Of a stretch of DNA of 64,000 nucleotides, positions 1 to 11,300 are shown in pieces. A program made the position numbers and the translations under genes. Source of the DNA: an uncultured Selenomonas sp. (GTDB lineage Bacteria > Bacillota > Negativicutes > Selenomonadales > Selenomonadaceae). The notes under the pieces were generated by a model, which searched no databases, was not told the DNA's origin, and saw nothing but the letters and a program-made list of their open reading frames with translations. The stretch lies in the NCBI GenBank assembly GCA_905372355.1, contig CAJPOT010000004.1:62001-126000 (forward strand). The letters are read 5' to 3'. Positions within the stretch are counted from its first letter, which is position 1, and each line of letters begins with the position of its first letter.

Positions 1-453
1 AACGAAGTCGTGCTCATCGTTCCCAAGGATGGCGGCAAGGCGATCACCTCCTTTGACGCGCTTGCGACGTCCGCAGCTTCGCGCATCGCTCTCGGCGAGC
101 CGAAGGGCGTTCCCGTCGGCCAGTACACGGAGGAAATCCTCACGAAGCTCGGCATCCTCGACCAGGTGAAGACCAAGGCGGTCTACGGCTCCGACGTGCG
201 CCAAGTTCTCTCGTGGACGGAGACGGGCGACGCGGACTGCGGCGTCGTCTACGCGACGGACGCTGCCGTTTCCGACAAGGTCAAGGTCGCAGCGAAAGCT
301 CCGGCAAGCTCGCACAAGCCCGTCATCTACCCCGCCGCCATCTTGAAGGACACGAAGCACATGGACGAGGCGAAATCCTTCCTCGACTTCGTTTCCTCGG
401 AAAAGGGCATGGCGATTCTTGAAAAGTACGGCTTCAAAGCCGCTGGCAAGTGA
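1..453 (+). CDS. modA: Molybdate ABC transporter substrate-binding protein, 3' part
   Basis: Periplasmic molybdate-binding component of the ModABC importer. The frame is already open at base 1, so the signal peptide and roughly the first 100 residues lie outside the window; 150 residues remain. The visible part is the second lobe of a type II periplasmic binding fold, with the ModA-typical stretch GDADCGVVYATDA followed by PVIYPAAILK and a C-terminal helix ending KYGFKAAGK. The stop codon overlaps the start of modC (TGATG), so the two are translationally coupled. The assignment rests on this conserved stretch plus the adjacent modC and modB. Tungstate specificity cannot be excluded. Confidence 0.88.
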   Translation, partial: NEVVLIVPKDGGKAITSFDALATSAASRIALGEPKGVPVGQYTEEILTKLGILDQVKTKAVYGSDVRQVLSWTETGDADCGVVYATDAAVSDKVKVAAKAPASSHKPVIYPAAILKDTKHMDEAKSFLDFVSSEKGMAILEKYGFKAAGK

Positions 454-1496
454 TGGAGCTTGAAGTCAAAATCCGCAAGAAGCTGCGCGGCTTCGACCTC
501 GCCGTGGAATTTTCCGTGCGCGACGAGGTGCTCGCGCTGCTCGGCGCCTCGGGCTGCGGCAAGAGCATGACCTTGAAGTGCATCGCGGGCATCGAAAAAC
601 CCGATGAAGGTCGCATCCTGCTCAACGGGCGCACGCTCTTCGACAGCGAAAAGGGCGTCAACCTCGCGCCGCAGAAGCGCCGCGTCGGCTACCTGTTCCA
701 AGACTACGCCCTGTTTCCCAACATGACCGTCGCCGAGAACATCACGTTTTCGGCGCACGGCACGAAAGAAGAAAAGCGCAAGCTCCTCGAAAGGGAGCTT
801 GCGCGCTTTTCGCTTGCGGGACTCGAAAACTCCTACCCCAAGGAGCTCTCGGGCGGGCAGAAGCAGCGCACGGCGTTCGCGCGCATCCTCGCCTCCGATG
901 CAGAGTTACTGCTGCTCGACGAGCCATTTTCCGCGCTCGACAGCTACCTCAAGTGGCAATTGGAGCTGGAGCTCTTACACCTCTTCGACTCCTACGGACG
1001 CGCCGCCGTCCTCGTCTCGCACGACCGCGGCGAAGCCTACCGCCTGGCCGATCGCATCGCCGTCCTGAGCAGCGGCACCCTCGAATCGTTCGGCACGAAG
1101 CACGCGCTCTTCGAGCAGCCCGGCACACTCGCGGCGACTCTCCTCACGGGCTGTAAGAACGTCTCCCGCGCACGCCGCACGGCAGAGCATGAGCTCTTCG
1201 CCGAGGACTGGCAGATCACGCTGCACTCTGCCGCCCCCGTGCCCGAGAATCTCCGCTACGTCGGCATCCGCGCCCACTTCTTTTCCCTGCGCGAAGAAGC
1301 GGCGGAAAACACGCCGCGCATGGAAGCCATGCAGATCATCGAGGATGCTTTTTCCTACCTCGTCATGGCGAAGAAGGCGGATTCGGACGCTGCGCCCGTG
1401 CGTTGGGAGATTGAAAAAATCGCTTGGCAAGGGCTGGGGCAGAAAGAATTCTATCTGCATTTTCCCGCCAATCGGCTCATCTTGCTCGAACGATAG
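453..1496 (+). CDS. modC: Molybdate ABC transporter ATPase
   Basis: Cytoplasmic ATPase that powers molybdate import with ModB. It is 347 residues, normal for ModC. Walker A is GASGCGKS at residues 31-38, the ABC signature is LSGGQKQR, and Walker B is LLLLDEP, followed by a D-loop SALD and switch His in LVSHDRGEA. The last 60-odd residues (about 285-345) fit the small TOBE oxyanion-binding domain. I chose the ATG at 453, which overlaps the modA stop. A GTG directly before it (450) would add one residue. modB follows after 9 bases. Confidence 0.9.
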   Translation: MELEVKIRKKLRGFDLAVEFSVRDEVLALLGASGCGKSMTLKCIAGIEKPDEGRILLNGRTLFDSEKGVNLAPQKRRVGYLFQDYALFPNMTVAENITFSAHGTKEEKRKLLERELARFSLAGLENSYPKELSGGQKQRTAFARILASDAELLLLDEPFSALDSYLKWQLELELLHLFDSYGRAAVLVSHDRGEAYRLADRIAVLSSGTLESFGTKHALFEQPGTLAATLLTGCKNVSRARRTAEHELFAEDWQITLHSAAPVPENLRYVGIRAHFFSLREEAAENTPRMEAMQIIEDAFSYLVMAKKADSDAAPVRWEIEKIAWQGLGQKEFYLHFPANRLILLER

Positions 1497-1505
1497 GAGG
1501 CGCAC

Positions 1506-2159
1506 ATGGAATTTTCTCCCTTTTGGATCACCTTGAAGACGGCGACGGTCGCCACCTTCATCTCCTTCTTCCTCGGCATCGCCCTCGCCTACGCCGTCCT
1601 CCATCTGAGGCGCTTCCAAGGCATTGCCGACGCCGTCATCACATTGCCCATGGTGCTGCCGCCAACCGTCGTCGGCTTCTTCCTGCTGCTCGTTTTCGGC
1701 AGGAAAAGCCCTCTAGGGCAAATGCTTCTCGACTTCGGTATGCCGCTCGTCTTCACATGGAAGGCGACCGTCATCGCCGCCGTCGTCGTCTCGCTGCCCC
1801 TCATGTACCGCACGGCGCGCGGCGCCTTCGAGCAGCTCGACAAGAACATTGTCTATGCGGCACGCACGCTCGGCATCTCCGAGTGGCGCATCTTCTGGCG
1901 CATCCTCGTGCCGAACGCCAAGCACGGCATCGTTGCGGGACTCGTGCTGACGTTCACGCGTGCGCTCGGCGAGTTCGGCGCGACGATCATGTTCGCAGGC
2001 AACGTCCCCGGAACGACGCAGACGATGTCCACAGCGATCTACGCCGCCGTACAGGCGAACGACTACGACCTCGCCTTCCAATGGGCGACGGCTCTCGTCC
2101 TCTTCTCCCTCGTCTTCGTCGCCGCCATGAACGCTTGGCTCGCGCGAAGCCGCGGCTAA
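1506..2159 (+). CDS. modB: Molybdate ABC transporter permease
   Basis: Inner-membrane permease of the molybdate importer, 217 residues, with about five to six hydrophobic helices. The ModB-typical TLPMVLPPTVVGF near residues 43-55 and the EAA-like loop around ARTLGISEWRIFWRILVPNA, the site that docks on ModC, are visible. An AGGAGG ribosome site lies 5 bases before the ATG. It is the last gene of the operon and is followed within 20 bases by a strong hairpin shared with groL, which comes from the other direction. Confidence 0.9.
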   Translation: MEFSPFWITLKTATVATFISFFLGIALAYAVLHLRRFQGIADAVITLPMVLPPTVVGFFLLLVFGRKSPLGQMLLDFGMPLVFTWKATVIAAVVVSLPLMYRTARGAFEQLDKNIVYAARTLGISEWRIFWRILVPNAKHGIVAGLVLTFTRALGEFGATIMFAGNVPGTTQTMSTAIYAAVQANDYDLAFQWATALVLFSLVFVAAMNAWLARSRG

Positions 2160-2176
2160 AAAAATACGGACACAAA

Positions 2177-2216
2177 AAAAGCTTCCTGCTGCAACGACGT
2201 GCAGCAGGAAGCTTTT
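2177..2216. terminator. Bidirectional terminator between modB and groL
   Basis: A perfect 16-bp stem (arms 2177-2192 and 2201-2216) with an 8-base loop. A-rich sequence on the left and TTTT on the right give a U-tract on either strand, so it can end both modABC (+) and groSL (-) transcripts. Confidence 0.88.
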
Positions 2217-2248
2217 CTATTTCAAGTTGTTTGCGAAGGGATTGTGCC

Positions 2249-3898
<1,650 letters not shown>

Positions 3899-3937
3899 CT
3901 ATCGAATCTATCGAATCTGCGCTCTCTCAGACAAATC

Positions 3938-4237
<300 letters not shown>

Positions 4238-4281
4238 TCAACGGAATCGCTGACCAATCAGCTCTTCCTAAATTCTTTTTG

Positions 4282-4308
4282 TTAGCACTCGCGTTGCTTG
4301 AGTGCTAA
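4282..4308 (-). promoter_or_regulatory. CIRCE operator (HrcA binding site) of groSL
   Basis: Perfect inverted repeat TTAGCACTC-N9-GAGTGCTAA (arms 4282-4290 and 4300-4308), identical to the CIRCE consensus. It sits immediately downstream of the groSL promoter, where bound HrcA would block transcription. Confidence 0.97.
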
Positions 4309-4319
4309 TCACAGTTCTT

Positions 4320-4348
4320 ATATTACTCATTTTTCGACAAATAGTCAA
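4320..4348 (-). promoter_or_regulatory. Sigma-A promoter of groSL
   Basis: On the minus strand, -35 TTGACT (4343-4348) and -10 TAATAT (4320-4325) are separated by exactly 17 bases. The CIRCE site begins about 12 bases after the -10. Confidence 0.88.
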
Positions 4349-4536
4349 GGACTTTTTTTGATTTTTTGACCTTTTAGGGAGAAATCTACTGAAACCGTTC
4401 AAGAAATCACGCCCATGAGCGCAGATCGATTGGCAAATTTTTCTTAATCTCGGCACGCAATGTCCACGAAATGGCGGTTTGTGCGTGTGCTTTGTACCAA
4501 AAAGAACGGCCTATTCTTCCCATCATCAAAATGCCG

Positions 4537-5790
4537 TCAGGCTTCCAAACTGTTCTCATTGAGCAGGAAATCATAGACGCTCATCAGCAGCACGCCCTTT
4601 TCATTATAGTGCGGCGCAGGCGTATTCTTCGTGATGATCATACGCTTGAAAAAATCGCCCGTCAGCATCAGCGAGCGCTGCTCCTGCTCCATCTTTGCGG
4701 CATCGGGCAACGCGTAGGCGGATTGGATATAGTACCGCTTCGATCCCTTGTTGCAGACGAAATCAATCTCAAGCTGTCTGCGAATGCTGCCGCCCTTTTC
4801 ATTCCTGTCGTTCTGCACGATGACGCCGACATCCACATTGAAGCCGCGAACCTTCAGTTCATTGAAGATGATATTCTCCATGCTGTGCGTCTCTTCCAAC
4901 TGTCGGAAATTCAGCCGGGCATTTCTCAGTCCCATGTCTGTAAAGTAATATTTCAAAGGAGTGTCCATATATTTCTTTCCCTTCACATCATAGCGCATGG
5001 CGCTGTCGATCAGGAAAGAATCACAGAGATAATCAATATATCGCTTGATCGTGCTGTTGCTGATGCTCTTTTTCTTGACAGATTTGAAAGTCGCCGACAA
5101 CTTTTCCGGATTCGTCAGCGAGCCGATGGCAGAGGAAAGGATGTTCAAAATATCTTCCAGTTCCGCCTTGTTGCGAATGTTGTGCCTGCCGATAATATCG
5201 GAAATATACGTTTCTTCAAAGAGCGATTTCAAAAAAGCGATTTTCTGCTCCGCCGTCGTAAAACTCAGCACGAGCGGCAAACCGCCGTAGAGCATATATT
5301 CATTCCAGCCATCCTGCTTCGTACCGTTATAGACTGACATGAACTCTGCAAAGTTCAACGGATACAGGTGAATCTCGTCGCCGCGCCCACGGAACTCCGT
5401 GATCACATCCTTCGACAGAAAACGCGCATTGCTGCCCGTCACATAGACGTCCACATTCTTCATGCGAATGAGGCTGTTCAAGACGGCCTCAAATTCGTCC
5501 AGAAGCTGCACTTCGTCGAGAAGCACATAATACATGTCATCGCCCGTAATCCGTTCCTGCAAATGCGGGTACAGCACATCAGGATCACGAAACCGCTTGT
5601 TTTCAAAAGCATCAAATGCGATCTCGATGATATGCGCCTCATCAATTCCCTCAAAAAGCAGATGTTCCTTGAAAAGACTAAAAAGAAGATACGATTTCCC
5701 GCACCGCCGCAAACCCGTCACTACTTTGATCAAACCATTATGCTTTTTGCTGATCAGCGCATCAAGGTAGCGATCTCGTTTTATTTCCAT
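4537..5790 (-). CDS. ATP-binding protein, AAA_14/DUF4143 family
   Basis: Member of the widespread archaeal/bacterial ATPase family that joins an AAA_14 domain to a C-terminal DUF4143 domain. The cellular role is unknown. It is 417 residues. Walker A is GLRRCGKS at residues 26-33, Walker B YYVLLDEVQLL near 90-100, and sensor-like VYVTGSNARFL follows. The C-terminal half has the typical YFTDMGLRNARLNF and the nuclease-like EIDFVCNKGSKRYYIQSAYAL, resembling a degenerate PD-(D/E)XK core. GC content is visibly lower than in neighbours, which suggests recent acquisition. It stands alone, with a large dyad (5806-5841) just upstream of its ribosome site. Confidence 0.85.
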   Translation of the reverse strand: MEIKRDRYLDALISKKHNGLIKVVTGLRRCGKSYLLFSLFKEHLLFEGIDEAHIIEIAFDAFENKRFRDPDVLYPHLQERITGDDMYYVLLDEVQLLDEFEAVLNSLIRMKNVDVYVTGSNARFLSKDVITEFRGRGDEIHLYPLNFAEFMSVYNGTKQDGWNEYMLYGGLPLVLSFTTAEQKIAFLKSLFEETYISDIIGRHNIRNKAELEDILNILSSAIGSLTNPEKLSATFKSVKKKSISNSTIKRYIDYLCDSFLIDSAMRYDVKGKKYMDTPLKYYFTDMGLRNARLNFRQLEETHSMENIIFNELKVRGFNVDVGVIVQNDRNEKGGSIRRQLEIDFVCNKGSKRYYIQSAYALPDAAKMEQEQRSLMLTGDFFKRMIITKNTPAPHYNEKGVLLMSVYDFLLNENSLEA

Positions 5791-5805
5791 ACTCCATGCC
5801 TCCCA

Positions 5806-5841
5806 TTGAAGATTTCTGCGGCATTACGCAAAAATCTTCAA
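5806..5841. repeat. 15-bp dyad upstream of the DUF4143 ATPase
   Basis: Inverted repeat with arms TTGAAGATTTCTGCG (5806-5820) and CGCAAAAATCTTCAA (5827-5841), 14 of 15 pairs matching, 6-base loop. It has no T-tract on either strand, so it is not a standard terminator. It lies about 15 bases before the ATPase start, where it could be an operator or an mRNA hairpin. Confidence 0.6.
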
Positions 5842-5876
5842 CAGTATGATGCATCGTCTATTCCTGGCGTGATTCC

Positions 5877-6629
5877 TCACCCCAGCACCAAGCCCACGGG
5901 GCAATGGTCGCTGCCGAAGACCTCGTTGTGGATCGTCGCCTCCTTGATCTTCGGCGCGAGGCGGTCGGAAACGAGGAAGTAGTCGATGCGCCAACCTGCA
6001 TTCGTCTCACGCGCCTTGCGAAGATACGACCACCATGTATAGATGCCCGTCTTGTCGGGGTAGAGCGCACGGAACGTGTCGGTGAAGCCCGCTTGGAGAA
6101 GCTCCGTCATCTTCTCGCGTTCCTCGTCGGTGAAGCCTGCATTCTTGCGGTTCGTCTTGGGATTCTTGAGGTCGATTTCCGTATGCGCCACGTTGAGGTC
6201 GCCGCAGACGACGACGGGCTTCTTCGCGTCAAGCGCCAAAAGATAGTCGCGGAACGCCTCCTCCCAAGTCATGCGATAGGCGAGGCGCTCAAGGCCGCGC
6301 TGCGAATTTGGCGTGTAAACTGTCACAAAGTAGAGATCGTCGAACTCCAGCGCGATGACGCGTCCCTCGTGATCGTGCTCTTCAATGCCGAGGCCGTAGC
6401 TGACGGAAAGCGGCTCGATGCGGCTGAAGACCGCCGTGCCCGAGTAGCCCTTCTTCTCCGCACTGTTCCAATACTGCTTGTAGCCCGTAAGCTCCAAGAT
6501 TGCCTGCTCCGGCTGCATCTTCGTCTCCTGCACGCCGAAGACGTCGGCGTCGAGCGCCTTGAACGACTGCATGAAGCCCTTGCCGAGGCAAGCGCGCAGA
6601 CCATTGACATTCCATGATACAAAACGCAT
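5877..6629 (-). CDS. xth: Exodeoxyribonuclease III / AP endonuclease
   Basis: Magnesium-dependent DNA repair nuclease that cleaves at abasic sites and removes 3' blocks. It is 250 residues, normal for ExoA/XthA. Catalytic motifs of the exonuclease-endonuclease-phosphatase fold are all present: SWNVNGLRA at the N-terminus, the metal Glu in [29 protein letters not shown], and the terminal [10 protein letters not shown] with the Asp-His pair. It begins 12 bases after uppP and is probably co-transcribed with it. Confidence 0.95.
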   Translation of the reverse strand: MRFVSWNVNGLRACLGKGFMQSFKALDADVFGVQETKMQPEQAILELTGYKQYWNSAEKKGYSGTAVFSRIEPLSVSYGLGIEEHDHEGRVIALEFDDLYFVTVYTPNSQRGLERLAYRMTWEEAFRDYLLALDAKKPVVVCGDLNVAHTEIDLKNPKTNRKNAGFTDEEREKMTELLQAGFTDTFRALYPDKTGIYTWWSYLRKARETNAGWRIDYFLVSDRLAPKIKEATIHNEVFGSDHCPVGLVLG

Positions 6630-6641
6630 GATATTTCCCCC

Positions 6642-7487
6642 TCAGCCCTGCACGGGATCGCCGACGAAGTAGAGATAGAGGACGACGATGATGCCGAGCA
6701 CGATGCGATACCAGCCGAACGCCTTGAAATCGTTGTTCTTGATGTAGCGCAGCAGGAACTTGATCGAAAGGATCGACACGACGAACGCCGTCGCCATGCC
6801 CACGACGAGGATCAAGATCTCGCTGCCCGTGTAGTGCCAGCCAAACTTGACCATCTTCAAGAGGCTCGCGCCGAACATGACGGGAATGGCGAGGAAGAAC
6901 GTGAATTCCGCCGCCACATAGCGCGACGTGCCGAAGAGGATGCCGCCCAAGATCGTCGCGCCCGAGCGCGACGTGCCCGGCACGAGAGACAGCACCTGAA
7001 AGAGGCCGATGATGAACGCCGTCTTATAGTCGAGCCGCTCGATCTCGCGCACGCGCGGCGTGCGACGCTTATTGTACGTCTCGACGACGAGGAACATGAT
7101 GCCGTAGAAGATCAAGGTCGCCGCGACGACAGGCGCCGTCATGAAGTGCTCTTCCATGAACTTGTTGAACAAGAGTCCGATGACCGCCGCCGGCACGCAG
7201 GCAAGGATGACCTTGTACCAGAGCTGCCACGTAGCGCGCTTCTCCCAGCTTGACTTCCAGCTTGAAAACGGATTGAGCTTCTCAAAGTTCAGCACGACGA
7301 CGGCAAGGATGGCGCCGAGCTGTATGACGACGAGGAACATGTCCATAAAGGACTTCGACACGTCGAGCTTGATGAACTCATCGACAAGGATCATATGCCC
7401 CGTGCTGCTGATCGGCAGCCACTCCGTCAGCCCTTCGACAATGCCCAGAACAACCGTTTTCAAAAGCTCCATAATACTTAAATCCAC
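6642..7487 (-). CDS. uppP: Undecaprenyl-diphosphatase
   Basis: Integral membrane phosphatase (BacA/UppP) that recycles undecaprenyl diphosphate for peptidoglycan and polysaccharide export and gives bacitracin tolerance. It is 281 residues with about eight membrane helices. Both signature motifs are present: [17 protein letters not shown] near the N-terminus and [10 protein letters not shown] in the middle. I chose the GTG at 7487 because AGGGGG lies 6 bases before it. An ATG five codons later (7472) matches family N-termini better but has only a weak ribosome site. Confidence 0.94.
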   Translation of the reverse strand: MDLSIMELLKTVVLGIVEGLTEWLPISSTGHMILVDEFIKLDVSKSFMDMFLVVIQLGAILAVVVLNFEKLNPFSSWKSSWEKRATWQLWYKVILACVPAAVIGLLFNKFMEEHFMTAPVVAATLIFYGIMFLVVETYNKRRTPRVREIERLDYKTAFIIGLFQVLSLVPGTSRSGATILGGILFGTSRYVAAEFTFFLAIPVMFGASLLKMVKFGWHYTGSEILILVVGMATAFVVSILSIKFLLRYIKNNDFKAFGWYRIVLGIIVVLYLYFVGDPVQG

Positions 7488-7529
7488 ACAGAATCCCCCT
7501 AATTCTCCTTATGAGATATTGAACGGGAA

Positions 7530-7558
7530 CATTATACCACAGTTGCTGCGTCGTTGGA
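7530..7558 (-). promoter_or_regulatory. Probable promoter of uppP-xth
   Basis: Minus strand: a perfect -10 TATAAT (7530-7535), 17-base spacer and a weak -35 TTCCAA (7553-7558), 43 bases before the uppP start. Confidence 0.5.
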
Positions 7559-7646
7559 ACAAAAAGGATTGCACTTTCCATTCGCAAACTTCTGAAATCA
7601 CTGCCCGCCCATGAATCCTTGAATTATAAAAGATAATAAATATTAT

Positions 7647-7675
7647 TTGTGAATCCGTACCATTTGTGCTATAAT
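7647..7675 (+). promoter_or_regulatory. Promoter of dps with overlapping AT-rich dyad
   Basis: -35 TTGTGA (7647-7652), 17-base spacer, -10 TATAAT (7670-7675). An inverted repeat AGATAAT-N4-ATTATTT (7631-7648) overlaps the -35. Its GATAAT half-site resembles a Fur/PerR box, but the spacing does not fit the 7-1-7 consensus, so the operator reading is tentative. Confidence 0.65.
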
Positions 7676-7733
7676 GGGAGCGATGAATTTGCGGGCAGAG
7701 TTCCCGCCCCTATATCGCAAAGGAGGATTTTTC

Positions 7734-8165
7734 ATGCACAAGATGTTGAACCAGCTTCTTTCCGACCTCGTCGTCGAATATCACAAACTTCAGCACTACC
7801 ACTGGTACGTCAAGGGTCCCGACTTCTTCCCCGTTCACGCGCAGTTGGAAAGCTACTACGACGGCGTGCGCGAAGACATCGACGCCATCGCCGAGAGCCT
7901 GCTGCAGATCAACCACGAGCCGCTGTCGTCCCTCAAGGACTTCCTCGCAACCGCGAAGATTGAGGAAGCGAAGCCCGGCTTCGTGACCTCGGACGAGATC
8001 CTCGCCGAAGTCGAGAAGGACTTCTCCTATATCTACGAGCAGGTGCGCAGCCTCAAGAAAGCTGCCGACGAGGCGAACCGCTACGTCACTTCCATGCTCA
8101 TGGACGACCTCATCAAGAAATACGCCAAGTCGCTGTGGATGCTTCGTCAGGCTCGCATGAAGTAA
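7734..8165 (+). CDS. dps: Dps-family DNA-protecting ferritin
   Basis: Dodecameric mini-ferritin that oxidises and stores iron with peroxide, protecting DNA in stress. It is 143 residues, four-helix bundle. The inter-subunit ferroxidase residues are visible: His23 in HYHWYVKG, His35 in FPVH, and Asp50/Glu54 in EDIDAIAE. The start at 7734 follows AGGAGG by 7 bases; an upstream in-frame ATG (7674) overlaps the -10 box and is rejected. Single-gene unit with its own promoter and terminator. Confidence 0.93.
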   Translation: MHKMLNQLLSDLVVEYHKLQHYHWYVKGPDFFPVHAQLESYYDGVREDIDAIAESLLQINHEPLSSLKDFLATAKIEEAKPGFVTSDEILAEVEKDFSYIYEQVRSLKKAADEANRYVTSMLMDDLIKKYAKSLWMLRQARMK

Positions 8166-8188
8166 GAGAAACCGCAGCATGAACAGTC

Positions 8189-8226
8189 AAAAATGGGCGA
8201 TGCACGGATATGCATCGCCCATTTTT
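8189..8226. terminator. Terminator after dps (also faces glyS)
   Basis: Perfect 16-bp stem (8189-8204 with 8211-8226) around a 6-base loop, rich in GGGCGATGCA, with T6 on the plus strand and A5 on the left that gives a U-tract for minus-strand transcripts from glyQS. Confidence 0.88.
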
Positions 8227-8243
8227 TCATTTCGTGCCACCCT

Positions 8244-8324
8244 TCAGGTCTTGAACTTGGCAGCCGCCGCATTGAGGTCGTGTGCCATATCGGAGAGACC
8301 GCGCGTACTTGCAGCGATCTCTTC
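8244..8324 (-). pseudogene. Remnant of a methyl-accepting chemotaxis protein C-terminus
   Basis: Directly behind the glyS stop (TAA, 8325-8327) and in the same frame, the minus strand reads EEIAASTRGLSDMAHDL and ends in AAAAKFKT before a TGA. This pattern (EEIAAS, then a helix with SDMA, then a tail ending KFK) matches the extreme C-terminus of many methyl-accepting chemotaxis proteins. There is no start codon, ribosome site or room for a receptor. I infer a scar left when a chemoreceptor gene was deleted next to glyS. Only 26 codons support this, so chance similarity remains possible. Confidence 0.5.
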
Positions 8325-10391
8325 TTACGCTTGCACGATCTTGCTGAAGTCAGCGACCTCGCGCAGGAGATCGTCGATCCCCTTCAAGAGACTCAGGCGA
8401 TTTCTTCGAATTTTCTCGTCGTCTGCCATGACCATGACGGCGTCAAAAAAGGCGTTGATCGGCTCGGCGAGATCCTTGAAGTCGTCGATGGCGCCGACGA
8501 AGTCGTACGCCTCGATGAGGCTCTCAGCTGCACTCCTAGCGGAAGCGTAGGCCTTCATCAGTTCCTTCTCCTCGTCCGTCTCGAAGAGCGCTGCATCGAC
8601 GTGCACTTCGCCCTTCTCCGCCTTCGCTGCGAGGTTCGCCACGCGCACGAAGGCCTGCACGGCGTCCGCCATACCGGGCGCGGCAAGCTGCTCTCTGACC
8701 GCCTTCGCCGCGAGCAGCACGCGGCGCACGTCGTCGACATTGCCGAGCACAGCGTCAGCGATGTCGTAGCGTATGCCCTCTTCGGCGAGCACGTTCTTGA
8801 GGCGCAGGCACATGAAGTCGGCGACGTCCGCCTGCATCTTCTCGCGCACCGCCGCATCCGTGATCTTGAGCAGATCCATCGTCCAGTCCACGAGGTCATG
8901 CAGGGATATGGCAACGCCCGCCTCAATGATGCTGTGCACCATGCCGAGCGCCTGGCGGCGCAGGGCAAAGGGATCTTGAGAACCCGTCGGAATCAGGCCG
9001 CGACTGAACGTCGCGACGATGTTGTCCATCTTGTCCGCGAGACTCACGACGAGTCCCGCACGCGTCTTTGGCTGCGCATCGCCCGCGAAGCGCGGCATGT
9101 AGTGCTCGTCGATCGCAAGAGCTACGTCCTCACCCTCGCCGTCGAGACGCGCGTACTCCTTGCCCATGACGCCCTGCAGCTCCGTAAACTCCGTGACCAT
9201 TCCCGTCACGAGATCCGCCTTGGAAAGGAGCGCTGCACGCATCGCCGCTTTCTTCTCGGCATCATTCGCACCGATGGCATCAGCGATTTTTCCTGCGAGC
9301 TTTTCGAGACGCAGTGACTTGTCGTAGACCGTGCCAAGCCCTTCCTGGAACACGACGGTCTTGAGCTTTTCCAAATGCTCCGCAAGGCTCTTCTTCCTGT
9401 CCTCGTCGAAGAAGAACTGCGCGTCGGCGAGGCGCGCGCGCAGCACGCGCTCATTGCCGTGCTGCACCGTCTCAAGGTACTCTTTCCCGCCGTTTCGCAC
9501 CGTGAGGAAGAGCGGCAGGAGCTTGCCGTCCGCCGACTTCACGGGGAAGTAGCGCTGATGGTCGCGCATCGGCGTGATGACGGCGTCAGGCGGCAGCGCG
9601 AGGTACTTGTCCTCGAAACTTCCCGCAAGCGCTGTCGGATACTCGACGAGGTAAAGCACCTCTTCGAGGAGATTCGGCGTGATTTCCGCCGTGCCGCCAT
9701 GCGCCTTCGCCGCTTCGACGAGGCCCTCCTCAATCAGAGCCTTGCGCCGCGCGGGATCGACGATGATGAAGGCCTTCTCGCACGCCTCCTCGTAATGCGC
9801 GGCATCCTCAATCGTGAAGTCGCCCGTGCTGAGGAAGCGATGGCCGCGCGATGTATTGCCGCTCTTGACACATGCAAGCTCGAAGGGCACGATCCTATCG
9901 CCGTAGAGCGCGACGAGCCAGCGCAGGGGACGGATGAAGCGGAAGTCGAGGTCGCCCCAGCGCATGCTGTTCGGAAGCGGAAGACCTGAAATGAGCTCGG
10001 GCAGCATCTTTGCCAGCACCTTTTCCGCACTCTCTCCCTTTTCTTCGACGAGCGCATAGACGTAGCCGTCACGCACGACGAGATCCTGCGCCTTCAATCC
10101 CTGCCCGCGTGCGAAGCCTTCCGCCGCCTTCGTCGGCTTGCCTGCCGCATCGAACGCCACCTGTACGGAAGGACCGCGCTTCTCCTCGGCGACGTCCTCC
10201 TGCTTTTCTGCGAGTCCTTCGACGACGAGCGCGAGGCGGCGCGGCGTGCCGAGCGTCCGCACCGCGCCGTGCGCGAGGCGCAGTTCCTTCAGAGCCTTCT
10301 TCGCGTTCTCGCCAAGCTCCTTGAGCATTCCGGGCATCGCATGTGCCGGAATCTCCTCCGTACCGATCTCCAACAACAAATCCTTGCTCAT
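8325..10391 (-). CDS. glyS: Glycyl-tRNA synthetase beta subunit
   Basis: Beta chain of the bacterial alpha2beta2 glycyl-tRNA synthetase; binds tRNA and works with GlyQ to charge tRNA-Gly. It is 688 residues, normal length, from [23 protein letters not shown] to the anticodon-binding C-terminus, with the HD-like central region ([16 protein letters not shown]). The start ATG at 10391 overlaps the glyQ stop (ATGA), so translation is coupled. The last residues (DFSKIVQA) abut the chemoreceptor-tail remnant in the same frame, so the exact native C-terminus may have been altered by a few residues. Confidence 0.96.
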   Translation of the reverse strand: MSKDLLLEIGTEEIPAHAMPGMLKELGENAKKALKELRLAHGAVRTLGTPRRLALVVEGLAEKQEDVAEEKRGPSVQVAFDAAGKPTKAAEGFARGQGLKAQDLVVRDGYVYALVEEKGESAEKVLAKMLPELISGLPLPNSMRWGDLDFRFIRPLRWLVALYGDRIVPFELACVKSGNTSRGHRFLSTGDFTIEDAAHYEEACEKAFIIVDPARRKALIEEGLVEAAKAHGGTAEITPNLLEEVLYLVEYPTALAGSFEDKYLALPPDAVITPMRDHQRYFPVKSADGKLLPLFLTVRNGGKEYLETVQHGNERVLRARLADAQFFFDEDRKKSLAEHLEKLKTVVFQEGLGTVYDKSLRLEKLAGKIADAIGANDAEKKAAMRAALLSKADLVTGMVTEFTELQGVMGKEYARLDGEGEDVALAIDEHYMPRFAGDAQPKTRAGLVVSLADKMDNIVATFSRGLIPTGSQDPFALRRQALGMVHSIIEAGVAISLHDLVDWTMDLLKITDAAVREKMQADVADFMCLRLKNVLAEEGIRYDIADAVLGNVDDVRRVLLAAKAVREQLAAPGMADAVQAFVRVANLAAKAEKGEVHVDAALFETDEEKELMKAYASARSAAESLIEAYDFVGAIDDFKDLAEPINAFFDAVMVMADDEKIRRNRLSLLKGIDDLLREVADFSKIVQA

Positions 10392-11269
10392 GCTTTCGCC
10401 CCCCTCTTCAGCATCGGATAGCCGAGTTCCTCGCGCTGCTTCAGATAGCACTGGGCGCAGAGGCGCGCGAGTTTGCGCACGCGCCCGATGAACGCCGTGC
10501 GCTCCGACACGCTGATCGCGCCGCGCGCGTCGAGCAGATTGAAGGCGTGCGAGCACTTCAAAACGTAATCGTAGGCGGGATGGACGCGCCCCAGCTCAAT
10601 GATGCGCACGGCCTCCTTCTCGTACTTGTCAAAAAGATCGAAGAGAAGCGCCTCATCCGACAGGTCGAAGGAATACGCCGACTGCTCGACCTCGTTCTGA
10701 TGGAAGACGTCGCCGTATGTATAATCTGCCGTCCACTGAATGTCGAAGACGTTCTCGACGCCCTGGATGTACATGGCAAGACGCTCCAGCCCATAGGTGA
10801 TCTCTGAAGAAACGGGCTTGACGTCCACGCTGCCGACCTGCTGGAAATAGGTGAACTGCGTGATCTCCATGCCGTCGAGCCAGACTTCCCAGCCAAGACC
10901 CCATGCGCCCAAGGTCGGCGACTCCCAGTTGTCCTCGACGAAGCGGATGTCGTGCTGCTTGGGATCGATGCCGAGGCTTTCAAGACTTTCGAGGTAAAGC
11001 TCCTGGATATTGTCGGGCGACGGCTTCATGATGACTTGGAACTGATGGTGCTGATACAGACGATTCGGATTGTCGCCGTAGCGCCCGTCCGCCGGACGGC
11101 GCGAAGGCTCGACATAGGCGACGTTCCACGGCTCGGGTCCCAAGACACGCAAGAAGGTTGCGGGATTCATCGTGCCCGCGCCCTTCTCCACGTCATACGG
11201 CTGCGCCAGGATGCAGCCCTGCTCGCTCCAGAACTTCTGCAGAGCGAGGATGATCTCCTGAAACTTCAA
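10388..11269 (-). CDS. glyQ: Glycyl-tRNA synthetase alpha subunit
   Basis: Catalytic alpha chain of class II glycyl-tRNA synthetase. It is 293 residues from a TTG start at 11269 (protein begins [14 protein letters not shown]), chosen because AAGGAG lies 8 bases upstream and the family begins here; the open frame upstream is untranslated T-box leader. Class II motifs are visible: [36 protein letters not shown] and the C-terminal YGLERLAMY. First gene of glyQS; controlled by a glycine T-box. Confidence 0.95.
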   Translation of the reverse strand: MKFQEIILALQKFWSEQGCILAQPYDVEKGAGTMNPATFLRVLGPEPWNVAYVEPSRRPADGRYGDNPNRLYQHHQFQVIMKPSPDNIQELYLESLESLGIDPKQHDIRFVEDNWESPTLGAWGLGWEVWLDGMEITQFTYFQQVGSVDVKPVSSEITYGLERLAMYIQGVENVFDIQWTADYTYGDVFHQNEVEQSAYSFDLSDEALLFDLFDKYEKEAVRIIELGRVHPAYDYVLKCSHAFNLLDARGAISVSERTAFIGRVRKLARLCAQCYLKQREELGYPMLKRGAKA

Positions 11270-11300
11270 ATCGAACAACTCCTTATCTTGCGAAACGGAC

